In this document: piece by piece, positions 41,601-49,011 of the stretch
Position numbering within the stretch: position 1 is the first letter of the stretch
How the letters are laid out: each line of letters starts with the position of its first letter
Source: Geoalkalibacter_A sp034189505
GTDB lineage: Bacteria; Desulfobacterota; Desulfuromonadia; Desulfuromonadales; Geoalkalibacteraceae
Reading direction: 5' to 3'
Assembly: GCA_034189505.1 (NCBI GenBank)
Contig: JAXHUR010000017.1
Coordinates: 1-49,156, forward strand
Length of the DNA: 49,156 bases
Notes under the pieces: model-generated
What the model saw: the letters and a program-made list of their open reading frames with translations, nothing else
The model's database searches: none
Told to the model about the DNA's origin: nothing
Program-made: the position numbers and the translations under genes

Positions 41601-42062
41601 ATGGGTAAAACCGATCACGAAAAAGAGGAGATTGTCCCTATCGGAGACCTCAGTAGAACATTGGGGATTTCGACGAGGACATTACGATACTGGGAAGAGG
41701 TGGGAATCATTGAATCTGTTGACCGGGTCGATCGCGCCAACCGAGGCTATACGCCGTACATGGTGAGGAGAATAAAATTCATCACCCGGTTAAGGGATTT
41801 AGGTTTAAGCATTAAGGAAATGCAATATCTTTACAAGGTTTACGGGGACGCAAAAAAAACAGATCAGGTCATCCCCGAACTCGTCAGAATTTTCAATCAA
41901 CACATTGGCACTATTGATGAAAAAGTTGCCAAGCTGACCTCTCTGCGAGCGGAAATTGTTGATTACCGTGAGCGGCTGTTGGAAAAATTGGCCGAATCCA
42001 CACAGAAAGAAACAATCAACACGGAATCCACGAAAAAACACTCACTGCGACACTTGACCTAA
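41601..42062 (+). CDS. MerR-family regulator, probable controller of the acyl-CoA degradation cluster
   Basis: A 153-residue MerR protein. It has the winged helix (IGDLSRTLGISTRTLRYWEE, then RGYTPYMVRRIKFITRLRDLG), followed by a dimerising coiled coil (about residues 90-135) and a short polar tail. There is no Cys pair or large effector domain, as in the small MerR regulators of fatty-acid and branched-chain acid use (LiuR-like). The ATG at 41601 is chosen because ACAGGTGAG precedes it and the DNA-binding domain starts about 13 residues later; the open frame upstream is AT-rich leader. It is divergent from the cluster. Confidence 0.88.
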   Translation: MGKTDHEKEEIVPIGDLSRTLGISTRTLRYWEEVGIIESVDRVDRANRGYTPYMVRRIKFITRLRDLGLSIKEMQYLYKVYGDAKKTDQVIPELVRIFNQHIGTIDEKVAKLTSLRAEIVDYRERLLEKLAESTQKETINTESTKKHSLRHLT

Positions 42063-42365
42063 CTATCTTCGGCAGCGAAAGAACTCGCATAGGCGGTCCC
42101 CAGTCACCGGTGCCGCGACCTGCATAGAGACAGCCTCATGCAGGCAGTGAGTAGAGGCTGTTCTGCCCGGGATATTCGAGGGCGGTGAGATCATGGAAAG
42201 GGGAAATCCGTAAAGGGCCCTTCAGTTTTTCCACTGCATCCATTCAGGCGGCTCATTTTCGAGACAGCAAAACAGCAAACTCATCGGCAGGCACAATCCC
42301 CTTCAAAAAAAATGGTTGCTCATCTGATTTCCTACTTGAAATTTCAGACAATTTGTGTCACATTT

Positions 42366-42516
42366 GACGCATTCGCAAAAACTCAAAAGATGGCCAAGCA
42401 AAAATTTATCCCTACCAGGCTTGGCGGTTTTTCAGGGGCGAAGGCATACACCAGGTATGTCGAGGTCCTGAAAAAAGGCCGAAACGCCGTAGGACGGACT
42501 TTTCTGCGACGCCATC
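42366..42516. repeat. Structured intergenic repeat, subfamily B, copy 2
   Basis: A 151-bp element closely matching 24365-24513. The left end GACGCATTCGCAAAAA, internal arm GATGGCCAAGCAAAAA and right end GCGACGCCATC are kept. So are the CCTAC/GTAGG, GTTTTTCAGG/CCTGAAAAA and CATAC/GTATG stems. The central loop differs from copy 1 (ACCAG versus ATCAG) while the stem is conserved. It ends 47 bp before the mature 5' end of tmRNA, just upstream of where the ssrA promoter must lie. Confidence 0.85.
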
Positions 42517-42531
42517 ATATTTAGAGTGCTC

Positions 42532-42557
42532 TTTACGCCTGACCCCTCACAGAATAA
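42532..42557 (+). promoter_or_regulatory. Probable ssrA promoter (weak match)
   Basis: Only 47 bp separate the repeat from tmRNA. A -10-like GAATAA (42552-42557) is correctly placed for a transcript starting near 42564. The best -35-like hexamer, TTTACG (42532-42537), has a short 14-base spacer. The core promoter is therefore poor, or upstream elements within the repeat may contribute. Confidence 0.35.
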
Positions 42558-42563
42558 CGACAA

Positions 42564-42920
42564 GGGGGTGCCAAGGTTTCGACGGAGGTTGGAAACGAAG
42601 GTTGCATGCCGGGGACGCCAGTTGGCCTCGTTAAAAAACTGGCATTTATACAAACGCCGACAACGACGTTTCGTACGCACTGGCAGCTTAATTGCTGTCA
42701 CGTCTTCAGTTCCATCGCCCGCGTGGCTCTGAAGACGTCAATTTAGTGGGCTAGCCTGAGCGAGCGCCTGCGGCGCAAAGGCGAAAACAAAGCAGGCTCG
42801 CCTGTCGGATATCCTGTTCGTGGAAGCCCCGTCAGGTTAAATCCAAAACACGAACTACGCATGTAGACGCCTTGCGCGGAAGACTTTCGGACGCGGGTTC
42901 GATTCCCGCCACCTCCACCA
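42564..42920 (+). ncRNA. ssrA: Transfer-messenger RNA (tmRNA)
   Basis: A 357-base one-piece tmRNA. The 5' end GGGGGTGCCAAGGTTTCGAC and the 3' end GGTTCGATTCCCGCC-ACCTCCACCA form the tRNA-Ala-like half, with an acceptor stem GGGGGTG/CACCTCC (one G-U pair) and encoded CCA. The tag frame is GCC at 42656 to TAA at 42689-42691, reading ADNDVSYALAA. The C-terminal ALAA is the standard ClpXP/ClpAP recognition end. Pseudoknot-rich sequence surrounds it. It rescues stalled ribosomes with SmpB, which is not in this window. Open frames across this RNA are spurious. Confidence 0.98.
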
Positions 42921-42932
42921 TTTAGAAAAGAC

Positions 42933-42980
42933 AAACCCGTCTCTCTGGGGTCATTCTCCGGGGTGACGGGTTTTCTTTTT
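42933..42980 (+). terminator. Rho-independent terminator of ssrA
   Basis: AAACCCGTC (42933-42941) pairs perfectly with GACGGGTTT (42965-42973), enclosing an inner CTGGGG/CCGGGG-rich loop, and is followed by a T-rich tract TTTTCTTTTT. It begins 13 bases after the CCA end. Confidence 0.93.
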
Positions 42981-43447
42981 CCCCTTGTTTCTAAAGGGTT
43001 TGCGCCCGTTTCACATCTTTCCAAAGCACCTCTTAGCACCATCGATTCTCCCCATCTTCCAGCCTTTCTTTCTCTGTTTGGCCCCTGATTCTCTGTTTTC
43101 TCCGGACCAAGTCCGAAGCTCGTCCGGAAAGCTACATCCTTGATTGATATGGGTTTGCGGCTGATTGCCATTTTGGGCGGTTGTCTTAGGTCATCGTTCG
43201 ATGCCGCAACCGGACGTTTTTTTCGAAATCATCCGCTTCGCCCATGAAAAGAAGCGTGGTCAACTCCGGTTTCCTGCCCCCTAACTGCTCGTCCGGTTTC
43301 AAACCGGCATTCTTCAGGCATTACCTACCAAGGGGCTTATGGAAGTGTCGGAAATCAGGTGTGAGATTATTTCTCAAAAGTGGTTGACATAGTCAACCAA
43401 TAGAGCTATATTATCGTTCGACATTGCATAAAGGTTCGACAAGGGCC
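42981..43447. other. Intergenic stretch between ssrA and the IS element
   Basis: About 465 bp with no supported gene. It contains a perfect 15-bp palindrome CCGGTTTCAAACCGG (43293-43307) of unknown role and, at its right end, the promoter/operator of the interrupted marR transcript. No integrase gene or tmRNA-end direct repeat was seen, so there is no evidence that the DNA to the right entered at the ssrA site. Confidence 0.6.
43381..43412 (+). promoter_or_regulatory. marR promoter with palindromic operator, separated from its gene by an IS
   Basis: The perfect palindrome TGGTTGACATAGTCAACCA (43381-43399) contains the -35 TTGACA (43384-43389). A -10 TATATT (43407-43412) follows after 17 bases. 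The core GTTGAC-N3-GTCAAC recurs at 45294-45308 before the permease gene. Orientation is toward marR, which now starts 1.4 kb away because an IS lies between. Confidence 0.82.
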
Positions 43448-44823
43448 TTAACAGGTCGCTGAAAAACTACTTCACCCCTTCGGGGGTGCCTCCCGGGATG
43501 AGGTCTCAGAGCGCTTTTAGCGGATCAATTTCGGTTTCTTGGTCGTTTCGTTCCTTGATTTTCGGATTTTCGCCCTTTGTTTTTGCCCCCATTGCCCCGC
43601 TTTTCCGGGCTCAGGGCGCACTTCCCCCCTTGGTTATGCGGAGGAAGCCAGAATGTTTCGCATGCGGATCAGGTTGTAGGCGGCGGTGACCAGGGTGAAG
43701 TGCCATCCTACGCGGTCAACCCCTCGGTACTTGGGTGAGCGGTAGTTGCCCACGGTTTTCATCCACCCGAAGACCTCTTCGACCCGCTTGCGGATGCGCA
43801 GGCTGACAGCGTAGCCCGGATGCCGGGTGGTGCGGCCATCGATAGCGGAGGCACGGTTGGTCTTGTTCTGGGCGACATGGGGGGTCACCTGGATCTCTTG
43901 CAGCGCTTCGACGAACTCCTGGGTATCGTAACCCTTGTCGGCCCCCAGTGTGATGCGGCGCTTCTGGCCCTTTTTGCGGGCGACCTTTTTGACCATGGCC
44001 AGGGCAGCCTCGCGTTCGGCCGTCCCGTTGGCCTGAGTCACGGTGGCCTCGACCACCAGACCGTTGCGATTCTCCATCAGGGCGTGGCCGATGTAGTAGA
44101 GGTCGGCTCCCTGCTGGCTGCTCTTGCGATAGAGCTTGGCCTCCGGGTCGGTCACCGAGGCATGGGTAGCGTTGGAGAGTTTCTCTCCCTTGAAGTCGCG
44201 TTCTTCGTTGCGGCCGACCGGCCCATCGGGCGGGCCGTCTTTGGGCCGGAAGCTCTTGATCGATGCCCAGGCTTCCAGCAGGGTGCCGTCCACCGTGAAG
44301 TGTTCGCTGGAGAGCAGCTTCTTGCTGCGGGCCTGCGCCAAGACGGCGGCGAAGAAATGGGCGGAAATCTCCGCCTTGAGCAGCCGGTCACGATTTTTGG
44401 TAAACACTGTGGCGTCCCAAGGCTTCTCGTCCAGAGCCATGTCGAGAAACCAGCGGAACAGGATGTTGTAGCCGATCTGCTCAACCAGTTGACGCTCGCT
44501 GCGGATCGTATAGAAAGCCTGCAGCAGTGAGGCCTTGAGCAACTTCTCCGGCGGGATGGACGGGCGGCCGGTGTGGGAGTAGATCGCATCAAATTGAACG
44601 GAAATCTGTTTCAGCGCGGCATCGGCCATGGCCTTGATGGGCCGCAGGGGATGATCCTTGGGCACCATGGCTTCCGGGGAGACGTAGCTGAACATGGCCT
44701 GAGTGGATTCGCTCTCGCCACGCATAACATTCTCCTGAAGTATCAGTTAGATATGCGCAGGATTGTAGCACAGGAAGCCGTTTTTACCTAGTTTGTTCGA
44801 AGAGTTTTTCAGCATCCTGTTAA
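43448..44823. mobile_element. Complete IS5-family insertion sequence
   Basis: Terminal inverted repeats CAGGTCGCTGAAAAACT (43452-43468) and the inverse of CAGGATGCTGAAAAACT (44803-44819) match at 15 of 17 positions. They are flanked by TTAA on both sides (43448-43451, 44820-44823), the likely 4-bp target duplication. The body is 1368 bp with a single intact transposase gene reading leftward, so the element appears complete and potentially active. Removing it and one TTAA would place the -10 at 43412 about 65 bp before the marR ATG. Confidence 0.9.
43634..44725 (-). CDS. IS5-family transposase
   Basis: A 363-residue DDE transposase. It has an N-terminal DUF772-type domain (about 30-130, with SHTGRPSIPPEKLLKA and RSERQLVEQIGYN). 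Catalytic Asp residues lie in FTVDGTLLEA and LGADKGYD, and the C-terminal Glu region is RIRKRVEEVFGWMK, as in the Y-R-E-K motif of IS5/IS4 families. Full length, without frameshift. It is contained wholly between the inverted repeats described for the IS. Confidence 0.95.
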   Translation of the reverse strand: MRGESESTQAMFSYVSPEAMVPKDHPLRPIKAMADAALKQISVQFDAIYSHTGRPSIPPEKLLKASLLQAFYTIRSERQLVEQIGYNILFRWFLDMALDEKPWDATVFTKNRDRLLKAEISAHFFAAVLAQARSKKLLSSEHFTVDGTLLEAWASIKSFRPKDGPPDGPVGRNEERDFKGEKLSNATHASVTDPEAKLYRKSSQQGADLYYIGHALMENRNGLVVEATVTQANGTAEREAALAMVKKVARKKGQKRRITLGADKGYDTQEFVEALQEIQVTPHVAQNKTNRASAIDGRTTRHPGYAVSLRIRKRVEEVFGWMKTVGNYRSPKYRGVDRVGWHFTLVTAAYNLIRMRNILASSA

Positions 44824-44848
44824 GGCGATTCATTTAAATGGAGGTTAC

Positions 44849-45277
44849 ATGACGCAAAGCGCGATTTCGGATATAAGCAGAGCATTAATCGAGATTGCTT
44901 GGCACTTTGGCCCCAAGGGTTTGAATGGCGAATGCTGCGAAAACCTTACCATGCCGGAATTCATAGCACTGGACAAAGTCTCCACTACATCCAATTGCGC
45001 GGTACAAGATGTCGGTTATTCACTTGGCTTTACAAAAAGCGGCGCGACCAGAATTGTTAACCGGCTTGAAAAGAAAGGATATGTCCAGAAGGTTAAATCC
45101 CATGAAGATGCAAGGGTCTGCTGTGTGGGAATAACAAAGTCCGGGGAATGCGTCCTGTCGTCCGCTAATTCACGTTATATGGAACAATTTCATAACATTG
45201 CCGAAAAGATGCCGGAGTACACAGTAGCGGACACCGTCAAATTGCTTACAGCAATGGCAACTGCCCTGAAGGGCTGA
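44849..45277 (+). CDS. MarR-family regulator with paired cysteines
   Basis: A 142-residue winged-helix regulator. The recognition region is VGYSLGFTKSGATRIVNRLEKKGYVQK, followed by the wing HEDARVCCVGITKSG. Unusual Cys pairs (GECCEN near residue 30 and VCCV near 92) plus a single Cys suggest thiol or metal(loid) sensing. GGAGG precedes the ATG. It is followed by a permease and a Cys-rich small protein, and both the upstream promoter and the permease leader carry the same GTTGAC-N3-GTCAAC palindrome. It is therefore probably their autoregulated repressor. The IS upstream has cut it off from its own promoter. Confidence 0.85.
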   Translation: MTQSAISDISRALIEIAWHFGPKGLNGECCENLTMPEFIALDKVSTTSNCAVQDVGYSLGFTKSGATRIVNRLEKKGYVQKVKSHEDARVCCVGITKSGECVLSSANSRYMEQFHNIAEKMPEYTVADTVKLLTAMATALKG

Positions 45278-45290
45278 CTTTTTTGCGCTT

Positions 45291-45311
45291 ATAGTTGACT
45301 ATGTCAACTAT
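45291..45311. promoter_or_regulatory. MarR operator before the permease gene
   Basis: Perfect inverted repeat with 9-bp arms ATAGTTGAC and GTCAACTAT around TAT. Its core matches the operator at 43381. It lies in the 52 bp between marR and the permease gene. A good -10 for an independent promoter was not found. Confidence 0.8.
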
Positions 45312-45329
45312 GATAGGGAGAATTTTGGA

Positions 45330-46232
45330 ATGAACAACCTGATCAGTACCATTCAATATTTTTTGATCATCACCGCAGAGCTGACGGTGCTTTTTTTGGG
45401 CATCAGTACGATCGTTGCGCTGGTATTGATGTATATTCCGCAAGAAAAACTCAGACAGTGGCTCTCGCGCCGCGGAATTTGGGGAAACTTCCTGGGGGCC
45501 GTGGTTGGATCGCTCACCCCTTTTTGCGCATGCTCAACCATACCAATGACGCTTGGCATGCTGAATGCCGGGGCACCATTTGGGCCGATCATGTCATTTG
45601 TCATCGCTTCACCTCTGCTCAACCCCATCATTATCAGCATGGTCTGGGCGCTGATGGGGATAAAAGCGTGTTTGCTCTATTTCGGAGTCACTTTTGTGGG
45701 ATCGATGCTCTTCGGCGTTGTTCTCGAAAAAATCGGTGGAGAGCGCTATGTCAAACGAGTGAGGGTCAAGCCGAACTGTTGTGACACTACCCATGATTCT
45801 GAAAATAGTCCAATAGGCTTTGCCGAGAAATTAAAAGCGTCAGTTATTTCCGCCTGGGGTGATTTCAGAGCGGTTCTCATTTATCTTCTTGTTGGTGTTG
45901 CTATCGGTGCCGGAATTTACGGATACATTCCTCAAGACTTCGTGACAAACATAGCCGGTCCAGACAACCCATTTGCAATTCCTATCGCGGCCAGTATTGG
46001 CGTCCCGCTTTACATCAGGGCTGAAACAGCCATTCCGATTGGGTTGGCCTTGTCGCAAAAAGGCATGAGCATGGGAGCGGTTATCGCTCTAATTATCGGC
46101 GGTGCAGGCATGGCGATACCCGAAATGGCCATGCTGGCAAGTATTTTCAGGAAGCGTCTGGTTGGCGCAATCGTCGTGGTCATCTGGACAACGGCCGTCG
46201 TGGGCGGATTCGCATTCAATATGATCCTCTAA
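45330..46232 (+). CDS. DUF318/PF03773-type permease
   Basis: A 300-residue polytopic membrane protein with about eight hydrophobic segments in two halves. Each half carries a family motif: GSLTPFCACSTIPMTLGML with SFVIASPLLNP in the first, and GVPLYIRAETAIPIGLAL in the second. The family includes ArsP-type exporters and uncharacterised metal-linked permeases. The Cys-rich CAC motif and the NCCDT linker between halves suggest a metal(loid) or thiol-reactive substrate. It is followed by a small Cys-rich protein and preceded by a MarR operator. Substrate unknown. Confidence 0.85.
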   Translation: MNNLISTIQYFLIITAELTVLFLGISTIVALVLMYIPQEKLRQWLSRRGIWGNFLGAVVGSLTPFCACSTIPMTLGMLNAGAPFGPIMSFVIASPLLNPIIISMVWALMGIKACLLYFGVTFVGSMLFGVVLEKIGGERYVKRVRVKPNCCDTTHDSENSPIGFAEKLKASVISAWGDFRAVLIYLLVGVAIGAGIYGYIPQDFVTNIAGPDNPFAIPIAASIGVPLYIRAETAIPIGLALSQKGMSMGAVIALIIGGAGMAIPEMAMLASIFRKRLVGAIVVVIWTTAVVGGFAFNMIL

Positions 46233-46249
46233 TTTCAAAGGAGAAAACT

Positions 46250-46423
46250 ATGCAAGACAAAAAAAAGACCGGCTTTTTCAAAAAAATCTTCGGACAGAAA
46301 TCCTCTTGTTGCTCACTGGAGCTTGAAGAAGTCGATTCAAATGAGGGAAAATTCCCTGCACCAAAAGATAGTGCTGCGAATTGCTGTTGCTGTTCACCAA
46401 CAGATTCTGATGTAAAAAAGTGA
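46250..46423 (+). CDS. Small Cys-rich putative metal-binding protein
   Basis: A 57-residue protein with a basic, hydrophobic N-terminus (KKKTGFFKKIFGQK), a CC pair at residues 20-21 and a run of four Cys (NCCCCSP) near residue 46. This pattern resembles small putative metal-binding proteins found beside DUF318 permeases, some annotated by an LDCC motif. AAAGGAG lies 7 bases before the ATG, and the gene follows the permease by 17 bp. It may deliver or buffer the substrate metal(loid); this is inference. Confidence 0.75.
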   Translation: MQDKKKTGFFKKIFGQKSSCCSLELEEVDSNEGKFPAPKDSAANCCCCSPTDSDVKK

Positions 46424-46502
46424 AAGACAGCAAGGAATAAGGGCATAACGAGAGGAGTAGCTAACAGCAACTTTCAACCTGCGCCGCTTTTCGAAGCCGG
46501 GA

Positions 46503-47632
46503 ATGCTCCGGCGAATCGACAGGGAGAATCTTATTGCCTTTCTGGGGCCTCATGCCGCCTATTTTTCAGCTCGCGGCGTAGAGTTGCCACCAGTCCAGCA
46601 GGAAGATAGCCTGGACTATACAACGCGCTCAGTCACATTTTGCTGACCCCGGACGGCTCAACTCCAGACGATCTTGCAGAGGCCTTGTTCTATGTAAATG
46701 AAGTTTCGACTCCTGAAGGATTCGACTCCATTCAGGATGAGATCGCTGGAACGGACATCGACGTGGAAATTGGGGAGAACGCCGCACCGGCAGACTTGGC
46801 TATACAGGTCTGGATGGCTGATCGGGAAATCATCGAGAAGGTACACGCCGAACAGTTCTTCATGAACATCAGGTCCTTCGAGTATTTCAAGACCAAGAAA
46901 AACCCGCTGCCAGATTTCGTGCTGCCATCGGAGGAAACCCTCGCGGCCCTTGAAGCCGATCTTGACGAATGGTTTTCTAAGAAGCGTCGGGGCAAGTATT
47001 CCAAGGTGTTCGTTTATCCGAAAGAAGGCCACACATGGTTCCTCGTGCGCCACGGGAAGCCCTATGCTCGTGAGGCGGTCATTGAGGCCGGTGAGTCCAC
47101 CAGTCAGTACTTCCGCCCTGAAAAATTCGACGTTCTTGCCTACAACCCCGTCATTGGGGAGATCCGCATGAACGCCGAAACCAAGGGCGAGAAGGAGCTC
47201 TACCGGAAGAAATTCGGGCTGCATCTGTTCGGCAACGAAGAGTTCTTTTGCGAGCGTAGCCGATTCGACCTCGAGCCACTACGGCAGATCGGGGAAGAAG
47301 CGCTTCTTTGTGACGACGTGGAAGGCATTGAATACGTCAGACTGAAAGAGGTTCAGTTTTTTTGGGGTGGCGCACACAAGGATATAGAAATCCGGCGATC
47401 CGAGGACATGTTCGCTTCTCTCCGAGATCGGGATAAGACCCTTCCCGCTGGAGGCAAGATCGTCAAGGCGAGCTTCCAGATCAAATTCGACGGTTCCAAG
47501 ACGCCCAGGTCGGTCACCTTGAGTTCAGGTAACCGAGCGCAATTCAAGCGGGATGGTGATGCCGAGGTTATCGAGCGCTGGCTCGGACTCAGGGGGTTCA
47601 TCGTCGGAGCCGGGGGCGTTTCGGATGAGTGA
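46503..47632 (+). CDS. Uncharacterised protein, gene 1 of an overlapping pair (one apparent frameshift)
   Basis: An unrecognised protein. The reading frame starts MLRRIDRENLIAFLGPHAAY at 46503. It stops at TGA near 46644, while the rest of the protein is open from about 46610 in the frame one base back (LLTPDGSTPDDLAEALFYVN onward). One extra T in the TTTT run at 46638-46641 would give one continuous protein of about 375 residues. Visible features are an acidic N-terminal third, a basic segment DEWFSKKRRGKYSKVFVYP and no transmembrane helix or known motif. It overlaps gene 2 by 8 bases (ATGAGTGA), so the two products probably work together. Confidence 0.6.
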
Positions 47633-48691
47633 TCCCGTTTGGGCATATCTGGAGAGATTGCCTGGAAAGTCGGCGGCGCTGTTCGATTGGGATAAGGCGC
47701 TCTCCGGTTGGGACCGGTATCCATTGTTTCGGGACAATTTTCTTCAACTGACCAAGAATCACGCGACCGCTGTGGATTGCCCGACGGAATGTGGCCTGGG
47801 ATGCCCACGTAGTGTGATCACCCATGCGAAGACCGACATCCGAGCCGTCTGCATCGAAAAAGAACACGCGGCCATCCAACTCTCTCCACGGCAGACGCTG
47901 ATCTACCGGCTCAAGCAGTCAGCCATCAATGGCGCTATCTGCACGGCCCCATGGGAATTGAACACCGAGAGGCAAAACTCGATGGCCTGCCCCACACATG
48001 GAGACTGGGCGATTTCATACCCACGGCCGGGATGGACTTCCCCGTTGTGCTGACAATGCAGGACAGCAAGGACGCGCTGGTAGAGGTCGTCCGATCATTA
48101 TGCCTTTCGACCCCCAAACCCTTTGTTGTAATAGCGCCCACGCGCCTTCATCTGAGTCCTGCAGTTGAAACACTGCTGGCGCAGAGAAGCAGCCCCTTCA
48201 TTGCGCTGAACGAAGAGCTGCACCTGGGAGATGCACCACGGTTTATGACCCGTCGGGACAAGGCCGCGATATTCGCACCCCTTATCGGCCAGGTGCCTGA
48301 GCCGGATTCTGGCGGCACGGTGTTTTTTTCAACACCGCCGGGCACTACATGGGCGCAAATCAAGATTCAATTCCGTGATGGCCATACCGTCACAATATGG
48401 GCGGGAGATCAGAGCGGTCGATACACCTATACGCAAATGGGAATGGCGAGCAGGAAGAATGGCAATCCTACCGAGCAATGGAAATTGCTTGAGGGGTTTG
48501 CCAACTCCCGTGGCGAGATCGACTGGCGCAGCCGATACGCGTCGGACAAACTGAAGAAACAGAAGCAAGAGTTGTCGAAGCACCTGCGGGAATTCTTCCG
48601 GCTCGATGATGATCCCATCGAATGGGTCAAGGATACAAAGACCTACCGATGCAAGTTCCGCATCCTCCCGGAAGGTGCCGAGGTCCACTGA
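47625..48691 (+). CDS. Uncharacterised protein, gene 2 of an overlapping pair (one apparent frameshift)
   Basis: An unrecognised protein. Frame 1 from 47625 (MSDPVWAYLERLPGKS) runs to INGAICTAP. The continuation IEHREAKLDGLPHTWRLGDF lies in another frame from about 47951. One extra C in the CCCC run at 47947-47950 would join them into a roughly 355-residue protein. A Cys-containing segment (DCPTECGLGCPRS) may bind metal. The C-terminal part (about 220-355) contains WAQIKIQFRDGHTVTIW and WKLLEGFANSRGEI, then a Lys-rich helix KLKKQKQELSKHLREFFRL, suggestive of a nucleic-acid-binding winged helix. A strong terminator follows 26 bp after the stop. Confidence 0.6.
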
Positions 48692-49011
48692 CCACCCTTA
48701 ATATCCAAGCGAAATTAAAGCCCCGATTCAGGATTCTGGATCGGGGCTTTTTGCGTCTTGGAGGCCCGCCCGGTGAAATTTCACTGGGGCCGGGCAAAAA
48801 AAGTTAAAAAAATTTTCCTCTGTAAACCCAACACCAATCAGAGCCTTACGGGCTTTCCTCCTCCTTGAGCCAGGACGTTTTTCGGGGTCGCAACGAAAAT
48901 TCGCCAAAGCAGGGTGACAGGTCTGGTGAACACAAAGAGTTCACGACCGCCACCCGGGAAATTCATGCCGGACCTGTCTCCCGGTCGGTCCAGAAATGAA
49001 GGAGGTTCGGC
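48692..49011. other. Intergenic stretch with terminator, palindrome and structured leader
   Basis: About 320 bp. It holds the terminator at 48717, a hairpin with the perfect palindrome GTGAAATTTCAC (48773-48784) flanked by GCCCGG/CCGGGC arms, an A-rich tract, and then the structured leader of the gene at 49012. No coding sequence is supported between them. Confidence 0.6.
48717..48752 (+). terminator. Rho-independent terminator after the uncharacterised gene pair
   Basis: AAAGCCCCGAT pairs with ATCGGGGCTTT around a short CAGGATTCTGG-type loop, followed by a T tract (TTTTT). The long GC stem makes it a strong terminator. Confidence 0.93.

Larger units (their letters stand above)
42063..42563. 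other. Intergenic stretch before ssrA
   Basis: About 500 bp. The first 300 bp contain no supported gene. A GC-rich hairpin-like segment, GGGCCC followed by CAGTTTTT (42217-42232), may end the MerR transcript. The remainder is repeat element B copy 2 and the ssrA promoter region. Confidence 0.55.

Noticed and set aside
42432..42732. Short frames across the repeat and the tmRNA 5' half
   Set aside because: Non-coding repeat and RNA sequence; no protein similarity is apparent.
42743..43171. Minus-strand 142-codon frame over the tmRNA 3' half
   Set aside because: It overlaps a certain tmRNA and its terminator, and its sequence is the reverse complement of structural RNA.
42900..43450. Integration of a genomic island at the ssrA 3' end
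   Set aside because: tmRNA ends are common integration sites, but no integrase gene and no direct repeat of the tmRNA end were seen to the right within the window.
46638..46645. Programmed -1 ribosomal frameshift in the uncharacterised gene 1
   Set aside because: The TTTTGCTGA context lacks a proper X-XXY-YYZ heptamer, and the other breaks nearby also fall on homopolymers, so a base miscall is more likely.
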